Shown: piece by piece, positions 1 through 11,797 of the stretch
How positions within the stretch are numbered: position 1 is the first letter of the stretch
Layout of the letters: the number at the start of each line of letters is the position of its first letter
Source: Panopea generosa
Lineage: Eukaryota; Mollusca; Bivalvia; Adapedonta; Hiatellidae
Assembly: GCA_029582155.1 (NCBI GenBank)
Contig: CM055909.1
Location: 16,278,616-16,342,615, forward strand
Length of the DNA: 64,000 bases
Reading direction: 5' to 3'
Position numbers and translations under genes: made by a program
The notes under the pieces: model-generated
The model's input: the letters and a program-made list of their open reading frames with translations, nothing else
What the model was told of the DNA's origin: nothing
Database searches by the model: none

Positions 1-261
1 CTGGTGTATACTGGGGTATGCCAACAACTCTAATATCAGTGTACGTTATTTAATAAGAAGACTCAGGTTAATGAAGTTTAATCTTCCCTAAAGTCCTCAA
101 TATCTGATACTTCACTGTCAGGATGTTTCTATTTGCACAATTAAGTTTGTAAAAGTTTTAAATTTAAATACTAGAATCATTATTATTCTTACAGCCTGTA
201 CTATATACATGTACCAATACTCTTTAAGATGTTAGTTGTAAATACTAATTTCAATTTGCAG

Positions 262-334
262 GATGACTTCATCGAATCAATAGCAAGGCCAGGAATTGCT
301 TCTGGTGCTTTAACCACTTTGTATCTTTACTCTT
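262..334 (+). pseudogene. Possible first visible exon of the HECT-like gene
   Basis: An open segment sits between a TTTGCAG acceptor and a GTAAGT donor. It reads from DDFIESIARPG to LYLYSF and joins in phase 0 with the SAM-like exon at 1578. The phase match and the splice sites are the only support. I do not recognise the segment by itself. Confidence 0.4.
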
Positions 335-1577
335 TTGTAAGTTTTAAGTTGCCAAGTCTGCTGTTTAAAGTGGTGATCTAACAGATGCACAAAGACAGAT
401 CAGCTTAAGGCTTGCTGGGACAAGTACATGGCAAAAGAACTGACCACTACCAGATCTCTGGATAATTTTATAGTGTTGGACTCCTACTCACATTTCAGCC
501 ACTGTCTCTGTTTCTTGTTAGATTAACTTGAAGATATTCCAGCTGTAGAAATATTTACTTTCTTTAATTTGATTTCAGAAGCAGTAATTAAATATGCCTA
601 CTACAACAAAATTATATCTTTTTTACTAAAAATAACTTCCTGTTTCTTTACTTTTTACAGGTCAGATCTCCATTTCTACTCTCCTGACTTACATAGGACT
701 TGGGCAGTATGTCAGAGCATTTGAAGACAACATGATATGAAACATTTTTTGTCTGAGCAACCACTGTCAAACATTTTGACCTTTTTTTATATGTCTCAGA
801 TATATGTAACACTTTCTTGGCAGCTCTACTTCTACTTCTTAACAATTTTCACCAACTTGTCAGGGAGTATCAGCTTGAAGACCAATTGTGCATATTGTCA
901 TTGCATTCCGGACTATTGACTTTTGGCAAAGTTATGTCCTTTATTTTATTAAGTTGCTAGGGAGCTTCATTATAAAGTTAGTTTTGGCTGAGGCATATTG
1001 TCGTTGTTATTTAGCAGGGTTATAGCTCGTTCATAATTTCAATTGTAAATCTTGTCGGCACTATTCATTCTTAACTGATTAACTGATTTTGACCAAACTT
1101 GTTTGGGAATACCAGTATTAACTGATTTTGACCAAACTTGTTTGGGAATATAAGTATGAAGTCCAGTTTGACTTGTAATTTCTTTCTGGGTTGTGCCCAG
1201 TTGACCTTTTGCCAACTATGGCCTTATAATTATTTTTTAAACATAATTCTTGTCAGCACTACTTATAAACGTCTCGTTTAATTATGATCAAACTAGCTAG
1301 CAGGTATCGGTATGAAGTTCTGTTAATATGCATATTGTCATCTCTGTAGTTGTACTACTGTCATCACTAGTATTTTGTCCAAACTCTTTTGTCAAATGGA
1401 TTTGCTAATTTAAAAATAAAGCTACAGACCCAGTGGGGCATTCATGTTGACATGCACATTCCTAGCTTTAAAATAAATGTCAATTATAGAATTAAATCAC
1501 TGCAGTAAAATTAAATCAACACTGAATAAGTTATTCACATCAATTCCTTTCATTCTATTTTAACATTTTATTCATAG

Positions 1578-1689
1578 ATTGGTATAGAAAATGTGGAACT
1601 GATGACAGAAGAAGATTTTGTAAGGGTTGGCATCTATGTCATTGGCGTCCGACTGGAAATTAAACGGGTCTGTCAGAATTATCTAAAAG
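1578..1689 (+). pseudogene. SAM-like exon of the HECT-like gene
   Basis: The exon is bounded by TTCATAG and GTAATA. The translation runs IGIENVELMTEEDF and then VGIYVIGVRLEIKR. This is the second half of a SAM domain, where an acidic 'LTEEDL..LGI' turn is followed by a helix containing 'G.RL.I...'. SAM domains mediate protein-protein contacts. The exon ends in phase 1 and completes a glycine codon with the next exon. It has no internal stop. Confidence 0.6.
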
Positions 1690-2451
1690 GTAATACTTAG
1701 CTTACAATAAAGTTTTCTCATATAATCTCAAGAATGGATGTTAGAAACTTAATTGAAGAATATGATTAAAAATGTAATTATCAGATTGAACAATATTGTA
1801 TTACTACAAGGCAGGTGAAAGGTTTAAGCCACCATTTGCACATATTTTTGCTATAAAAAAAAAGCTTATAAAGGTGTAATCTTGCCTGTTAATAATAAAG
1901 CTATTGCAAATTTTCTAAATGCAATGCAGCCCAGTTTTAAAGCTATGCCCAAAAGCTGCTGTCTGTTTGTTGGTCATTAATTTTTTCTCTGCTCCATAGC
2001 TTTGAAGCTATTTCCCTTGGCCTGCTAAACTTTCATTAAATCAAGACATCAATCCAGCAAAGTACAGTGCTCAAACCATGTTGCTAGATTCCTTCATGAT
2101 TGTCAGCGTTATACCAAATTTTTCTTTGGCCTAGTATAACTTGACTATCTACAGACCTGTCAGTGACTGCTTCCTTTAAAAACAGTTTACAAACTTTGTT
2201 ATGCTGCTATTTGATATTTACCAATCAACACCCATTTAATTATTTAAAATTTGAAGTTCCAAATATGCAGTCTCTATTATTGCTTAGAACAGGCTCTCCC
2301 AATAATAATTTCTAGATTTTATGGTGAATGGATACATGTAATTTATTGCTAATAGAGTTATTTATTCTATTTTGTGGTCAATAAAATGGCCATTGTATAA
2401 CATTGTTTGCAATCAATTTAATGTTATTTAATCAGAACATAATATTTACAG

Positions 2452-2845
2452 GAACAGAATCTTCACTCATTGTTCAGAAATTTATAGACCTGCAAAGCCT
2501 AAGAAAAACAACACGAAGAGTATATCTCGGTTGGAAACATTTTATCTCCAAAGAGATATATAAAGTAGTCAGTGCAAGAGATGGTGGCGGGCAACAAGCT
2601 ATAAATGTACCAAAAGATTGTGGTTTTGAAGCATTTGTACACATAATATTGGATATACTTTCCAAATGGGAGATCAGAGGCAAAAAACCTGAACCTAAAT
2701 GAGGTAACCTACTTCAAAGCATCATTTTCCGGTGTGAAGGTGCCACAGCTTGAAGAAATGGGAGGTTTTACCTTGAATTCGAAAATACTTTACATTTGTT
2801 AAGTCGTATCCAGTAAGGGTATACCTACATACCTTGGTGAAAGAT
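2452..2845 (+). pseudogene. Middle-domain exon of the HECT-like gene (two frameshifts)
   Basis: The exon starts after TTTACAG with GTESSLIVQKF. It contains RRVYLGWKHF, then ARDGGGQQAINVP, the 'GW.h ... GGG.r.v.vp' pattern of the domain upstream of HECT in G2E3-like invertebrate proteins. The open frame reaches a TGA near 2700, but homology moves to another frame near 2650 (FPNGRSEAKNL, then YFKASFSGV) and again near 2770 (RKYFTFVKSYPVRVYLHT). It ends at a GTAAGT donor in phase 0 with the next exon. The two shifts mark it as non-coding now, unless they are assembly errors. Confidence 0.6.
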
Positions 2846-2911
2846 GTAAGTGCTTTAATATCAGTTATGTATCACTTGTTCATTTCACAAACATTATTCT
2901 GCCTCCCTTAA

Positions 2912-3402
2912 AGCAACACATCCATGTTTGAACTTTTAAAAAAAAAAATTAATTGAGTTATGAGCACATTTCCCATACAAACATACGATCAATTATCTGT
3001 ATATGAGCATATAAACACAATCCGGAACAAAATGATGCCCAAATTATAATGCGTGACTAACACTTTATAAAACAAGCGTGTAACTCACCAGAGTCAAAAA
3101 AAATTGTCAAAATGACTTTCAAGGCAGGTAAAGTACACTACGCACTAAAACGTGAAGTTTTTTAATACGACTCGCATAATTCAATTTGAAGCCAAGTTGG
3201 AATCCTCGGCAATTTAAAAATAATTTATAAAGCGATTGTCACGCTTTATAATTTGGACATCTTTTTTTTATAATTCTAAAGCGTTCTGAATAGTGTTTGT
3301 TAGCACATATACAGCTCACTGACCATATATTTATGTATGGGAAATGTGCTCACAACTCAATTGAAAAACTTTTTAAAAAAGTTTAAACGTGGATGTGTTG
3401 CT
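2912..3402. mobile_element. MITE with TTAA target-site duplication (family 1)
   Basis: The two ends are inverted copies starting AGCAACACATCCA at 2912 and ending TGGATGTGTTGCT-like at 3402. The inverted repeats extend roughly 75-80 bp through the 'gagttatgagcacatttcccat' stretch and its partner near 3340-3360, with further internal palindromy. TTAA lies directly outside both ends (2908-2911 and 3403-3406). The length is 491 bp with no coding capacity. TTAA targets are typical of piggyBac- and Kolobok-mobilised elements; which one moved it is not shown. Confidence 0.85.
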
Positions 3403-3479
3403 TTAATATATATATATTTAATATATTTCATTTCCAAAACAAATTAGTGTATATGTTTTGTATTATTTTGAGTTGGCAT

Positions 3480-4330
3480 GAAAAGATTGGTACCAGTGTT
3501 GTATAGTATTTTGACCCCTCTGTGAAATGACCCCGGGGTCAAATTAAAGAGAGAATGTTCCAGTGATTGGTTATAATTGATTGTTAATTGGTTTAAGCTT
3601 GAAAAAGGAATCATCAACTATATTAAATACAATCCATAGTTTAAAATCAGTTTTTTGAGTCCCCTTGAAAAGGATGGCATATATAGATATTGAAGTGACC
3701 TTTTGTTAGTTAGTGCATCCATACCTCTTAAATTTATGCCTGGTCCATAACATCATACATGGAAGTATTTTAAAATAACAAATTTCAGACGATGTGTGGC
3801 TCGCCTGACCTAGGTCAATAGCTCAAAAGTGAAGGTCCCACTTGGAGGTCAAACATGAAAAAGACTGAGAAAGGGGTATTTAGACTGGTCTTTAACTTTG
3901 TTATTCATCGAGGGATTTTAAAATCACAAATGGTCGAAATAACATGATGATTAGTTACGCACAAGGACCAGGTCCCTACTCCTAGGTCAAGGTCACACTT
4001 TGTGGTCAAATATGTAAAAAGTCCTTATTATGTCACAGTATGAACTTAACATAGGAAAGAAACATATGTAAGTGGTTCGGTTAGCTCAGACGGTAGAAGG
4101 GTCTGGGGTTCGAGTGCCGGAATCTATACTATAAGTAAATGTTATACACCTGTAACTTAGTAATTCATTCTGGAATTTTTAGATAATTTGTCACAAATGA
4201 CCATCATGACATGATGTGTCCTGTGCAAGATCCAGGTCAGTAGGTCAGTGTCATATTTTTCATTAAATCTCCTAAATATAGTCACAAAAAACATATTTAC
4301 ATTCACATACCAATTCGGGACAGTTTCCAA
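3480..4330. repeat. Degenerate dispersed repeat with TCAAGGTCA motif and tRNA-like fragment
   Basis: This stretch shares phrases with 6430-6990, 9600-9780 and, inverted, 48640-49660: 'aaggtcacact', 'taactttgttat', 'gggattttaaaat'. A short tRNA-like piece at about 4077-4120 has an A-box-like TTAGCTCAGACGG and a B-box-like GGGTTCGAGTGCC; it is too short and unpaired to be a tRNA gene. No coding signal is seen. Confidence 0.5.
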
Positions 4331-4842
4331 TAACTACCGAAATTAACTGTTTCTTATAAATTTTGGGATTTTTTTCAATATTTAAATATCACAATTTGAT
4401 ATCAAAACCAATTGTGCTATCAATATTCAATTACTTAAGTGTTAAGCATCAATTTTTTTATTGATTCACAATTCAACATGATATTTCTTTCAGAATGTTC
4501 CAGGTACATCAATAATGCCAGTCATATCACAAAATCAGCATTAAAATAAGGAAAATGTGTTTTTAAACAAGAAGAAATAAAGATTATTTATCACCGCCAT
4601 TATGTGACTACTCCACTGAAGCATTTCCTGTTTCCAGTTGTTGTGTTAGGCCTTTACAATATTATTATGTGAATTTTTAAAATTAAAAAAAATAGTCATA
4701 TAAAAACATACATATTAAAAATACCAAATTAGTTGGGCGTATGTATAAGAATGGATTTATAAGATGAGAAATCATAATTTTGAGAAAGATTTGCCATACT
4801 AAAGAAGTCACTAACAGATGATATTTTATTTTTCATTCTCAG

Positions 4843-4994
4843 TCTGTGTGGAATAATGATGTGATGCCAGTTCCTGGATGTTTGGAGCCACCAAATGCTT
4901 TCACCACCACTAACCAGAGCAACAATGCTGACATGACAGACAGTGATGATGATTTTGAAATGTTGGCAACTCCTACTATTCTAGTGAACAGGAG
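4843..4994 (+). pseudogene. Acidic linker exon of the HECT-like gene
   Basis: The exon lies between a TCTCAG acceptor and a GGAG|GTATAG donor. It encodes SVWNNDVMPVPGC, then TNQSNNADMTDSDDDFEM. This is an acidic, serine-rich linker before the HECT domain. The upstream phase is 0, and the downstream phase joins AG|T into a serine codon at 5993. It has no stop in the used frame. Confidence 0.55.
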
Positions 4995-5279
4995 GTATAG
5001 ACACTTCAGTATGGTTGGTATAATATATATTATGTTTGCTATGTATTAATTAGTTTGCCATTAATATGAAAAAAATAAAATATACATGTATAGCAGCTTT
5101 TGTAGTTGAAAGCTAAGCTATCACATGATCATATCCTGTTGGGTCTAATTTCCCAGTGAACTGATGATATTATGTTTCAAATTGGTACTACAATTTGTAT
5201 ACAATCAAACTTGTCTTAAGCAACCTGTTAAGGGAAGGAGCAAAAGTGGCCTTTTAAGACAGGTGTTGCTTAATACAGG

Positions 5280-5475
5280 TTAATTTGCTCACCTCTCACC
5301 ACTAAGGTCATAGATTCGGGTCCCACTCTTTATGAGAGACAGTATGCTAGTTACTTGTGGAAAGGACATTGGTCCTACACAGATTCAGAGGTCTAACTCC
5401 ATCAATAAAATTGGATATGCTTTACATAACCTGAAATGCGTTGAAAATGATGTTAAACACCCATTCAAAAAATAA
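5280..5475 (+). mobile_element. tRNA-derived SINE, family B, 5'-truncated
   Basis: It contains a B-box-like GATTCGGGTCCC at about 5313 and then a body ending 'cataacctgaaatgcgttgaaaatg'. The same body and tail occur at 11566-11797 (+) and, reversed, at 7093-7318. The tRNA-like head is only partial here. Confidence 0.6.
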
Positions 5476-5992
5476 TAAAGGAACACTTGTGAAACATCGT
5501 TGATGTATTTCATTGCACTCGAAGCAAAGGGTATTATATCTGTTCTTTGTAGCATATAAAACTGTTGAATAATTAGAACATTAACATTTGTAGCACATCT
5601 GTTCAAAGTTAAAGGTAAACGTTTAATGTTTAATATATAACAATTGATAATCCATGAAATAATAAAAACTAACTTTCAAATAAAAGGGGAACAATTATCT
5701 GTTGTCTGTCTTCCTTGCATTAACCTTTTCCATGTAGATATGAAAAGAATGAGCACCCCCAATCTTAGCTCTACTGGCTAATGGCCAGCAGGGCTTTTGA
5801 CATGGTAAATTGTCCTCTGTCTGTTGTTCTTCCCTATTATTGTCTTGTTTTCAGTCATTATCAGCTATTTTTTAAACAATCTTTCAAATGTTGAGCATGC
5901 TGTCTTTTGATAGCTAATTTTTTATTCTGCAACATCTTCTTCATACCACAAAGCTTTAATTTTTGATAATAGCTCTGGCTTTATTTCTTCAG

Positions 5993-6210
5993 TAGTGCCA
6001 ACACAGATGATACCTTAGAAGACGTACTAAAGGGATACATGCTGAGAGCTGTTGAACCTGAAAACAGGACGGATCTGATTATTTCACGTCTTAATGTACT
6101 TGAATCAGCTTTTAGAGGAATGCAGCGACAAAGTTTCAGGCTTATTGCAAACCTGTACATAAAGTTTAGCAGCGAGATAGGTCAAGACTATGGAGAAGAG
6201 AGTTTCTCAG
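5993..6210 (+). pseudogene. HECT N-terminal exon
   Basis: The exon runs from TTCTTCAG to a CTCAG|GTCAGT donor. It encodes DDTLEDVLKGYML, then LIISRLNVLESAFRGMQRQSF and LYIKFSSEIGQDYGEE. This matches the HECT opening pattern '..V.R..v...a.rg..r..f.....l.V.F..e.G.D.G'. The usual 'GGPRREF'-like stretch does not follow, and the phase does not fit the next exon, so a short exon or a few codons appear to be missing. Confidence 0.65.
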
Positions 6211-6429
6211 GTCAGTATATTCAATCTTGAAAAATGTTTTCTGCTGTACTTTTTGTGCTTGTTCAGAATTATACTGTTAGTTATAACAGTCATCAATAGA
6301 GTTAAATGGTAATTATAAATATAGCAAGAAAATGGTGACTCAAGAACCGTTTGGCTTTAAATAACCTTGAAGAAAATCATGATGAAACATCCATCTGATT
6401 TGATAGGAACATTTAATACTTGCTACAAA

Positions 6430-6990
6430 TGATCAACATAACATGACTTGTCGCGAGTAAGACTCTGTACCTCAAAGGTCAAGGTCACACTTTGAGTTTG
6501 TTTGACAACACTGAGTGTGAGATTTTGTGTCCAGCCTGTAACTTTGTTATGCACAGATGGATTTTGTAAATACTTACTACAAATGATCAATATAACATGA
6601 TAATATTTCGTGGGTAAAACCAAGACTCCAACTTCACAAGTCATGGTCATAATTTAACTTTGACAACACTTCAGTCTGTAACTTTATCATATATGGATAG
6701 ATTTCAAAAACATGTAGCTCAATTTATCATTGATCAACATGACATGACGAAATTTCACCTTCAGACCCAGAACCTTACCTTTAAAGTCAATGTTACACTT
6801 CCAGTTTGTTTGATATTTCATGTCTGGTGTGTTACTGTTTTACATTGAGGGATTTTAAAATAGCTTTACACAAGTAATAAACATGTCATGATAATGCGTC
6901 ACATACATTTACCTGAAGAAATGCCCAGACATTTACATCCGATGTCAGGGTCAAGGTTGCACAAATGTTAAGGTCCAGTACTCTTGATAT
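6430..6990. repeat. Tandemly arranged dispersed repeat (about 140-170 bp units)
   Basis: Three to four degenerate units share 'caaggtcacact', 'taactttgttatgcac', 'gattttgtaaat' and 'atgatcaacataacatgac'. The same unit in opposite orientation forms the larger array at 48640-49660. The ORFs at 6423-6650 and 6660-6848 are repeat translations, not genes. Confidence 0.6.
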
Positions 6991-7092
6991 TCATGGATAC
7001 ATCACAACCTATTATATAATTATCATTATTTTCACAGACCATTTCGGGGTCATGCGATACTAACCAAGGACAGTTCTTGTTTTTTCTTTATT

Positions 7093-7318
7093 GACGGGGT
7101 TTAATAACATTTTCAACATATGGCAGGTTATATATGGCATTTCCAGTTTAATTGGTGGAGGAAAATCTTAGAAGGAATCGGAATAGAACTAATGTTCATC
7201 CGCAAATAATTGGCAAGTCAAGCGGTTAGATGAAGCTGGGTTTGAACTCGCAACCTTTACGGTGGGAGGTGGTCATAGACGAAAGTTCCTCAGACCACTC
7301 AGCCATTGAGTACCGTTA
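7093..7318 (-). mobile_element. tRNA-derived SINE, family B, minus orientation
   Basis: Read on the - strand, a head like a Leu/Ser tRNA comes first: an A-box-like TGGCTGAGTGGTC near 7300 and a B-box-like TTGCGAGTTCAAACC near 7240. A body containing the reverse of 'ggttatatatggcatttccag' and a tail near 7097 follow. The same organisation appears at 11566-11797 on +. Confidence 0.65.
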
Positions 7319-7760
7319 GGAATAATTCATTGAAATTGCATTTTAAGCTTTGCACATTGTATGCCAATTGAATAAAAACTTTGTTAAATTTGTTTGGGAG
7401 TGTTTCAAATGTTTCATGCATGTGCTGTTAGAAAGTTGAATTTAATAATTTCAGTCAAATTATGTTTATATTTTTCATTTAACATCAGAAACTCATGATT
7501 ATTTTAACACAAAAGTATGCTTTTTTTAATGTATGCATTATCAAAATGGAACCTTTGTTCATGTGTGACATTTAAGTAAAGCAAAAAAAGGAAAACTTTG
7601 TGTCATATTATTGATCTATATGAAAATAAAAAATAAAATAAGAAGCTGGATTATGCCAAAGGAGAATACAAATAAACTATGGAAGATGTACATTATTATT
7701 TCAAGAGCTTTAGTGATGAGCAGTTTAGGAACATTTATGTTTCTTGTTCTCATTTTTCAG

Positions 7761-8023
7761 ACTTGCACTTATGGAATTAATTGATAGTTCATTATTTGAT
7801 GGCAAAGATGGAGAGAAGATTTTCACACATAACATAGAGCTACTTTAGGCAGATTGGTATCATTTAGCAGGATGTTGACCTTTCCATTGCACAGAAAGGT
7901 CCAGGTCCTCACTTTTTTAATGGTTCATTATACAATATAATGACTGGGAAGATGCATGGTACATGTATGTCACAGTTTGACATAAATGTCCTTCCACAAG
8001 ATGCAAATGATGTGATGGAGAAG
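7761..8023 (+). pseudogene. HECT middle exon (stop and frameshift)
   Basis: It begins after TTTTTCAG and encodes LALMELIDSSLFDGKDGEK, then an in-frame TAG just after IELL, then WYHLAG. The frame then changes, and IAQKGPGPHFFNGSLYN and DINVLPQDANDVMEK follow before the GTAAGC donor. This follows the HECT order '..SLF.G ...L.ag..i..Sl...GPGP.Fl...ly'. It joins in phase 0 with the next exon. One stop and one shift show loss of function. Confidence 0.65.
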
Positions 8024-8125
8024 GTAAGCTGAGAATTAAAGCCATGATCTTACAGAGTAGTTACATAACCATAAGAGCAAGTAGGTCTTGTCTTGAGCCT
8101 ACATCAGGTATTTACTATGTGATTT

Positions 8126-8384
8126 GAAATTCGACATCATTTTCATGCCATTGAGGGCTAACAGATGCTCAGTTAATCTAACCACCCTTTACTTGGATTC
8201 TGGAAGCACACCCACTCCTCAAGTAACTGATAACTTTTCCATTTGAATCAGCGATGAAAGATGAATGACAATGAGACATAATGTTGTATATCAATCATCA
8301 TGGAGACTGACCGATAGAGATTCCAACTCGCAACCCCTGAATTGATAGTAAAATTCGCTACCAACTGATCTAACTAGGCACTGT
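8126..8384 (-). mobile_element. tRNA-derived SINE, family A, degenerate, minus orientation
   Basis: This is a diverged copy of the family at 32176, 50948 and 57491: 'tgccattgagggctaacagatg', 'gataacttttccatttgaatc', 'atatcaatcatcatggagactg', then a B-box region and an A-box-like end 'ctgatctaactaggcac'. In this orientation the tRNA-like head is at the right. Confidence 0.6.
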
Positions 8385-8466
8385 CTGAGAAATGCCCATT
8401 TTATTATTAATTAAAAAATGTCATTTGGTTTGTATCATTCTTTATAAAAATGATATATGTGCATAA

Positions 8467-9406
8467 CAAGCCTTCTAAAATTGCTGGTTTTTGGACCGAT
8501 TTCTGAAGTTCAAAACCGGTTTTCGTTTCAAAGTTTAATAAAAAATCGGTCCAGATATTTTCAAAGTTTGATAAAAAATCAGTCCAGATATTTTCTATCG
8601 GTTGTATAAAATCTCATAAATTGCTCTTACCATGCCATACTGACCTGTGAATTTCGCCTTGCTGCAATATCATTTAACCCAATAATCCGATTGTTTTGTC
8701 ACCTGCTGTGCGAAATGATGTCAATTTGGACTAAACCATTAACTATATTAGGGGGAGTTTATCGGAAGAGTCTATTGCTGTGTAGCACGCCTTCGATGTG
8801 TGATCAGCGACCCATAGCGTTCTGTGGGTTCATCAAAAGATTGTGTTTGCGTCCGTAATTTCTTTGATATACCGCTAGCCAAAGCTGGGACGGCCGGACC
8901 GAATATTGTTTGCGTCATTAAAATATTTGATAAAACGTGCAGTGTTACTTGTTTGTTTCATTTTTTATAAATAACTTGAATTATATATACGAGCTGGTTT
9001 TGGTACTTGTACGTAGTGGCAAGCTGCAGCACAACGTATATCAAAAATAAAAAGTTGAATGAACCGTTACATTGGTTTCCACAGTGATTATTTCACGCAG
9101 CTTCCGGTACTGTGACACTTACGGTTTGATAATTTTTAATATAATGAAAATTATACAGTAAAGCGGAAACATAATGTCAGTCATTAAAATGTACACATTG
9201 TGATAAAGTATGTTATAAATAATACACAAATAAACTTGAAATAGTTCCCTATTAATTAATAAACGGAGAAAATACATGGTGCAGCTGACATGGTGGGTGG
9301 GGTATGCATATATGTAAAGGCATATAGTATTTTTTTTTAATAAGTGCGATTTTCACGGTAGTAAAAAACCTGGACTGATTTGCATTTTGGAATTTTAGAA
9401 GGCCTG
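8467..9406. mobile_element. Non-autonomous hAT-type DNA transposon, 940 bp
   Basis: The left end is CAAGCCTTCTAAAATT. The right end is AATTTTAGAAGGCCTG, its inverse with one mismatch. The flanks are GTGCATAA (8459-8466) and GTGTATAA (9407-9414), an 8-bp target-site duplication with one mismatch that fits the hAT preference nTnnnnAn. An internal near-repeat, 'aaaaaatcggtccagatattttc', occurs twice near 8540-8595. There is no long ORF, so it would depend on a transposase elsewhere. Confidence 0.8.
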
Positions 9407-9920
9407 GTGTATAAGGTCATCTTACTGAAACAGTCTAGTATTCCTTATCTGGTGAGTTCCCTTAAATTTTCAGAAATTATGCATAATTTAGTTTGTCATT
9501 TTTTTGTGTAAACAAAAGCTTTTTATCAATTGATCATTGTAGTTGTGTTACAATAAGAGCTTGGTTCCTGTTTTTAACTGTCCTAATTGGATAAGTATTG
9601 TCGGAGTTATGACCCTTGAATTGTCAAAATGTGTGTTATTTTGTCATGTAGTCATAATAGCTCAAAGGTCACTGTGAAGTAAAACTTATGAAAAAGACCT
9701 TATACCATGAATATAGAAAGTGTTTTTTGTGTCTAGTCTGAAACTTTGTCATACAGGGAAGGATTTTAAAATGATTTCAAGCCTTGTCACAAAAGGCCAC
9801 TATGATTTTTATTAGCAAAGAAATGGTTTTACTAAGTACAATTTATGAAAGCCTCAGTAACTCAAAACATTATAAGCCTACTCATATCTTTTTGTCTGAG
9901 CTGTCTTCGAGTAACTGCAG

Positions 9921-10143
9921 TTACACAGTATGTAGGTATAGTTATACCCACATTTCTCTAGTCAGTTTCACAGTATGTAGGTATAGTTATACCCACATTT
10001 CTCTAGTCAGTTTCACAGTATGTAGGTATAGTTATAGCCACATTTCTCTAGTCAGTTACACAGTATGTAGGTATAGTTATAGCCACATTTCTCTATCAGT
10101 TACACAGTATGTAGGTATAGTTATACACACATTTCTCTAGTCA
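9921..10143 (+). repeat. 45-bp minisatellite, about five copies
   Basis: The unit has the core ACAGTATGTAGGTATAGTTA followed by 'tacccacatttctctagtcag'. Its length is divisible by three, which keeps an ORF open (repeated TVCRYSYTHISLVS) until a small indel in the last copies. I read this as a repeat in a HECT intron, not as protein. Confidence 0.85.
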
Positions 10144-10223
10144 GATTCTTATGAAACTACAAGTGATGAAAGGACCTGATGTATGTGTTACTTTGCAACA
10201 CTATGCTATCTTATGATTTTCAG

Positions 10224-10315
10224 CTCAAAGACAAAGATTCCTTCAACAGTCGAGATGAATTCTTATTAAAACATGGAGATTGGCTTGTAAAGCAAGGGAT
10301 ACCCAATGTATGGAG
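10224..10315 (+). pseudogene. HECT exon
   Basis: This short open exon lies between TTTTCAG and TGGAG|GTATGT. It encodes LKDKDSFNSRDEFLLKHGDW, followed by WLVKQGIPNVW. The phases fit on both sides. The content matches the helical part of the HECT N-lobe in G2E3-like proteins. It has no lesion. Confidence 0.6.
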
Positions 10316-10858
10316 GTATGTCTCTGGATAGTAAAGTGGAAATGATGGAACTGATAATTAAACAAATCCTATATTACAGGTAATAATAATGTCACCATAT
10401 TGTCTATCTGCTTGTCACCCTCCAGGGATCTAACATTTTCAATCTTCATCATCTCTTGTCATTAGTTCTACTTATTGCTTATAAACGTCATGGTAATATT
10501 TCTGTAGTCCATCTGTTAACATTGTAGCCATCTGTTAACATTGTAGGAGCATCTGATAATAACTGTTACAGGCCATAGTGATTTGGCTTTGCCAAACGAA
10601 ATACGATAGATTTTTTATTTCAAAGATATTACATCCATTGGACCACAGATTTTCTTGTTAACTGTAATTTTCATCAATTAAAAAAACAAAAAAATCTTTA
10701 TATTAAAATCTGCGAGCAAACAGTGACAACATTATATTTAAAGATTTATATAATATATCCTTATTGTGCAATGGAAGGGTATTTATATACGATGGTTGAA
10801 AACAGCAACAGCTCCAGCAACTGTGTGCAATTAAATATGTTTGTTTTTCATTTGAAAG

Positions 10859-11086
10859 GTGTGCTTCTGAAGTATCAGCATTTACCACAGGGCTTAATGA
10901 TGTTGGACAGTTGTGGGAGCTAATAAAGGCAAACCCTTTGCTGTTCAAACCTCTATTCTGCTTCAATCACTAAAGACAAGTTTGAAAGGTTATGCGAAGT
11001 GCAGTATTCGGAAGAGGGGTCAAACTGTAGGGTTGCTGAAGATGAAAGTGTGTATGCATGGGAATTATTTTTGCACGATATTACAG
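10859..11086 (+). pseudogene. HECT exon with one-base frameshift
   Basis: It starts CASEVSAFTTGLNDVGQLWE and continues to LLFKPLFCFNH, where the frame meets TAA. One base over it continues as KDKFERLCEVQYSEEGSN, then RVAEDESVYAWELFLHDIT, up to an ACAG|GTAAAC donor. 'S..GSN.R..E..... W...L.d' is the pattern before the HECT C-lobe in this family. A single-base indel near 10970 separates the halves. Confidence 0.65.
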
Positions 11087-11565
11087 GTAAACGTTTATCT
11101 GAGAGGACAGTAGCTGTATCTTCTGTTTATCTGTCTCTTTCATCCACATATCTTGTCTAATTCACCTTGAACTTGCTGCGTGAGTACATGTCATCATCAA
11201 GCCATAGTGTTAATGTAAATCATACTTAATATTATTTTGGCCCTATAACTGTATGCAGCTTTTCCAATTTTCTCATCATATTTGAGTAACTTTGCTGCAT
11301 GATTGAATCATCATGTCATTTTAAGCTTTATCTGGTTGCCAGATTTGTTGCAAGATTTAATATACGAAAAGTTCATTTAATACAATAAAAACACAATTTT
11401 TATATCAACAATGTCATAGTTCAGATGCAAATTATGCAAGTTGATATTAAAAAACTCAAAATATGGTAGAAATGAAGATGCCAGATGTGAGGTGGACAGA
11501 TTTTCAACTTTCGAGGAGGGAAATTCAAATACGATTTCCCATATGAGTATATACAACATTATTTG

Positions 11566-11797
11566 GAGGTAAGCCTTAGCTAAGTGGTCCAAGGTGCCGT
11601 CTCAAGATCACTTACCTGCTAAGGTCATAGAATCGAGTCCTGCTCGCTCCAAATACTTTATGTTAGAAAGTTTCCATTAACTTACGGAAGGACAGTGGTT
11701 CTACTCAGTCTTCCTCCACCAGTAAAACTGGATATGCCATATATAACCTGAAATTTGTTGAAAATGACATTTAACCCTATTCAAAAAAAAATTGAAG
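11566..11797 (+). mobile_element. tRNA-derived SINE, family B, near complete
   Basis: The head contains an A-box-like TTAGCTAAGTGGTCC and a B-box-like AGAATCGAGTCCTGC spaced as in Leu/Ser tRNAs. A body, the tail 'cataacctgaaatttgttgaaaatg' and an A-rich end follow. Copies at 5280 and 7093 support a repeated family rather than a tRNA gene. Confidence 0.7.

Noticed and set aside
9784-10140. 118-aa ORF
   Set aside because: Its second half is the 45-bp minisatellite and its first half has no recognisable motif.
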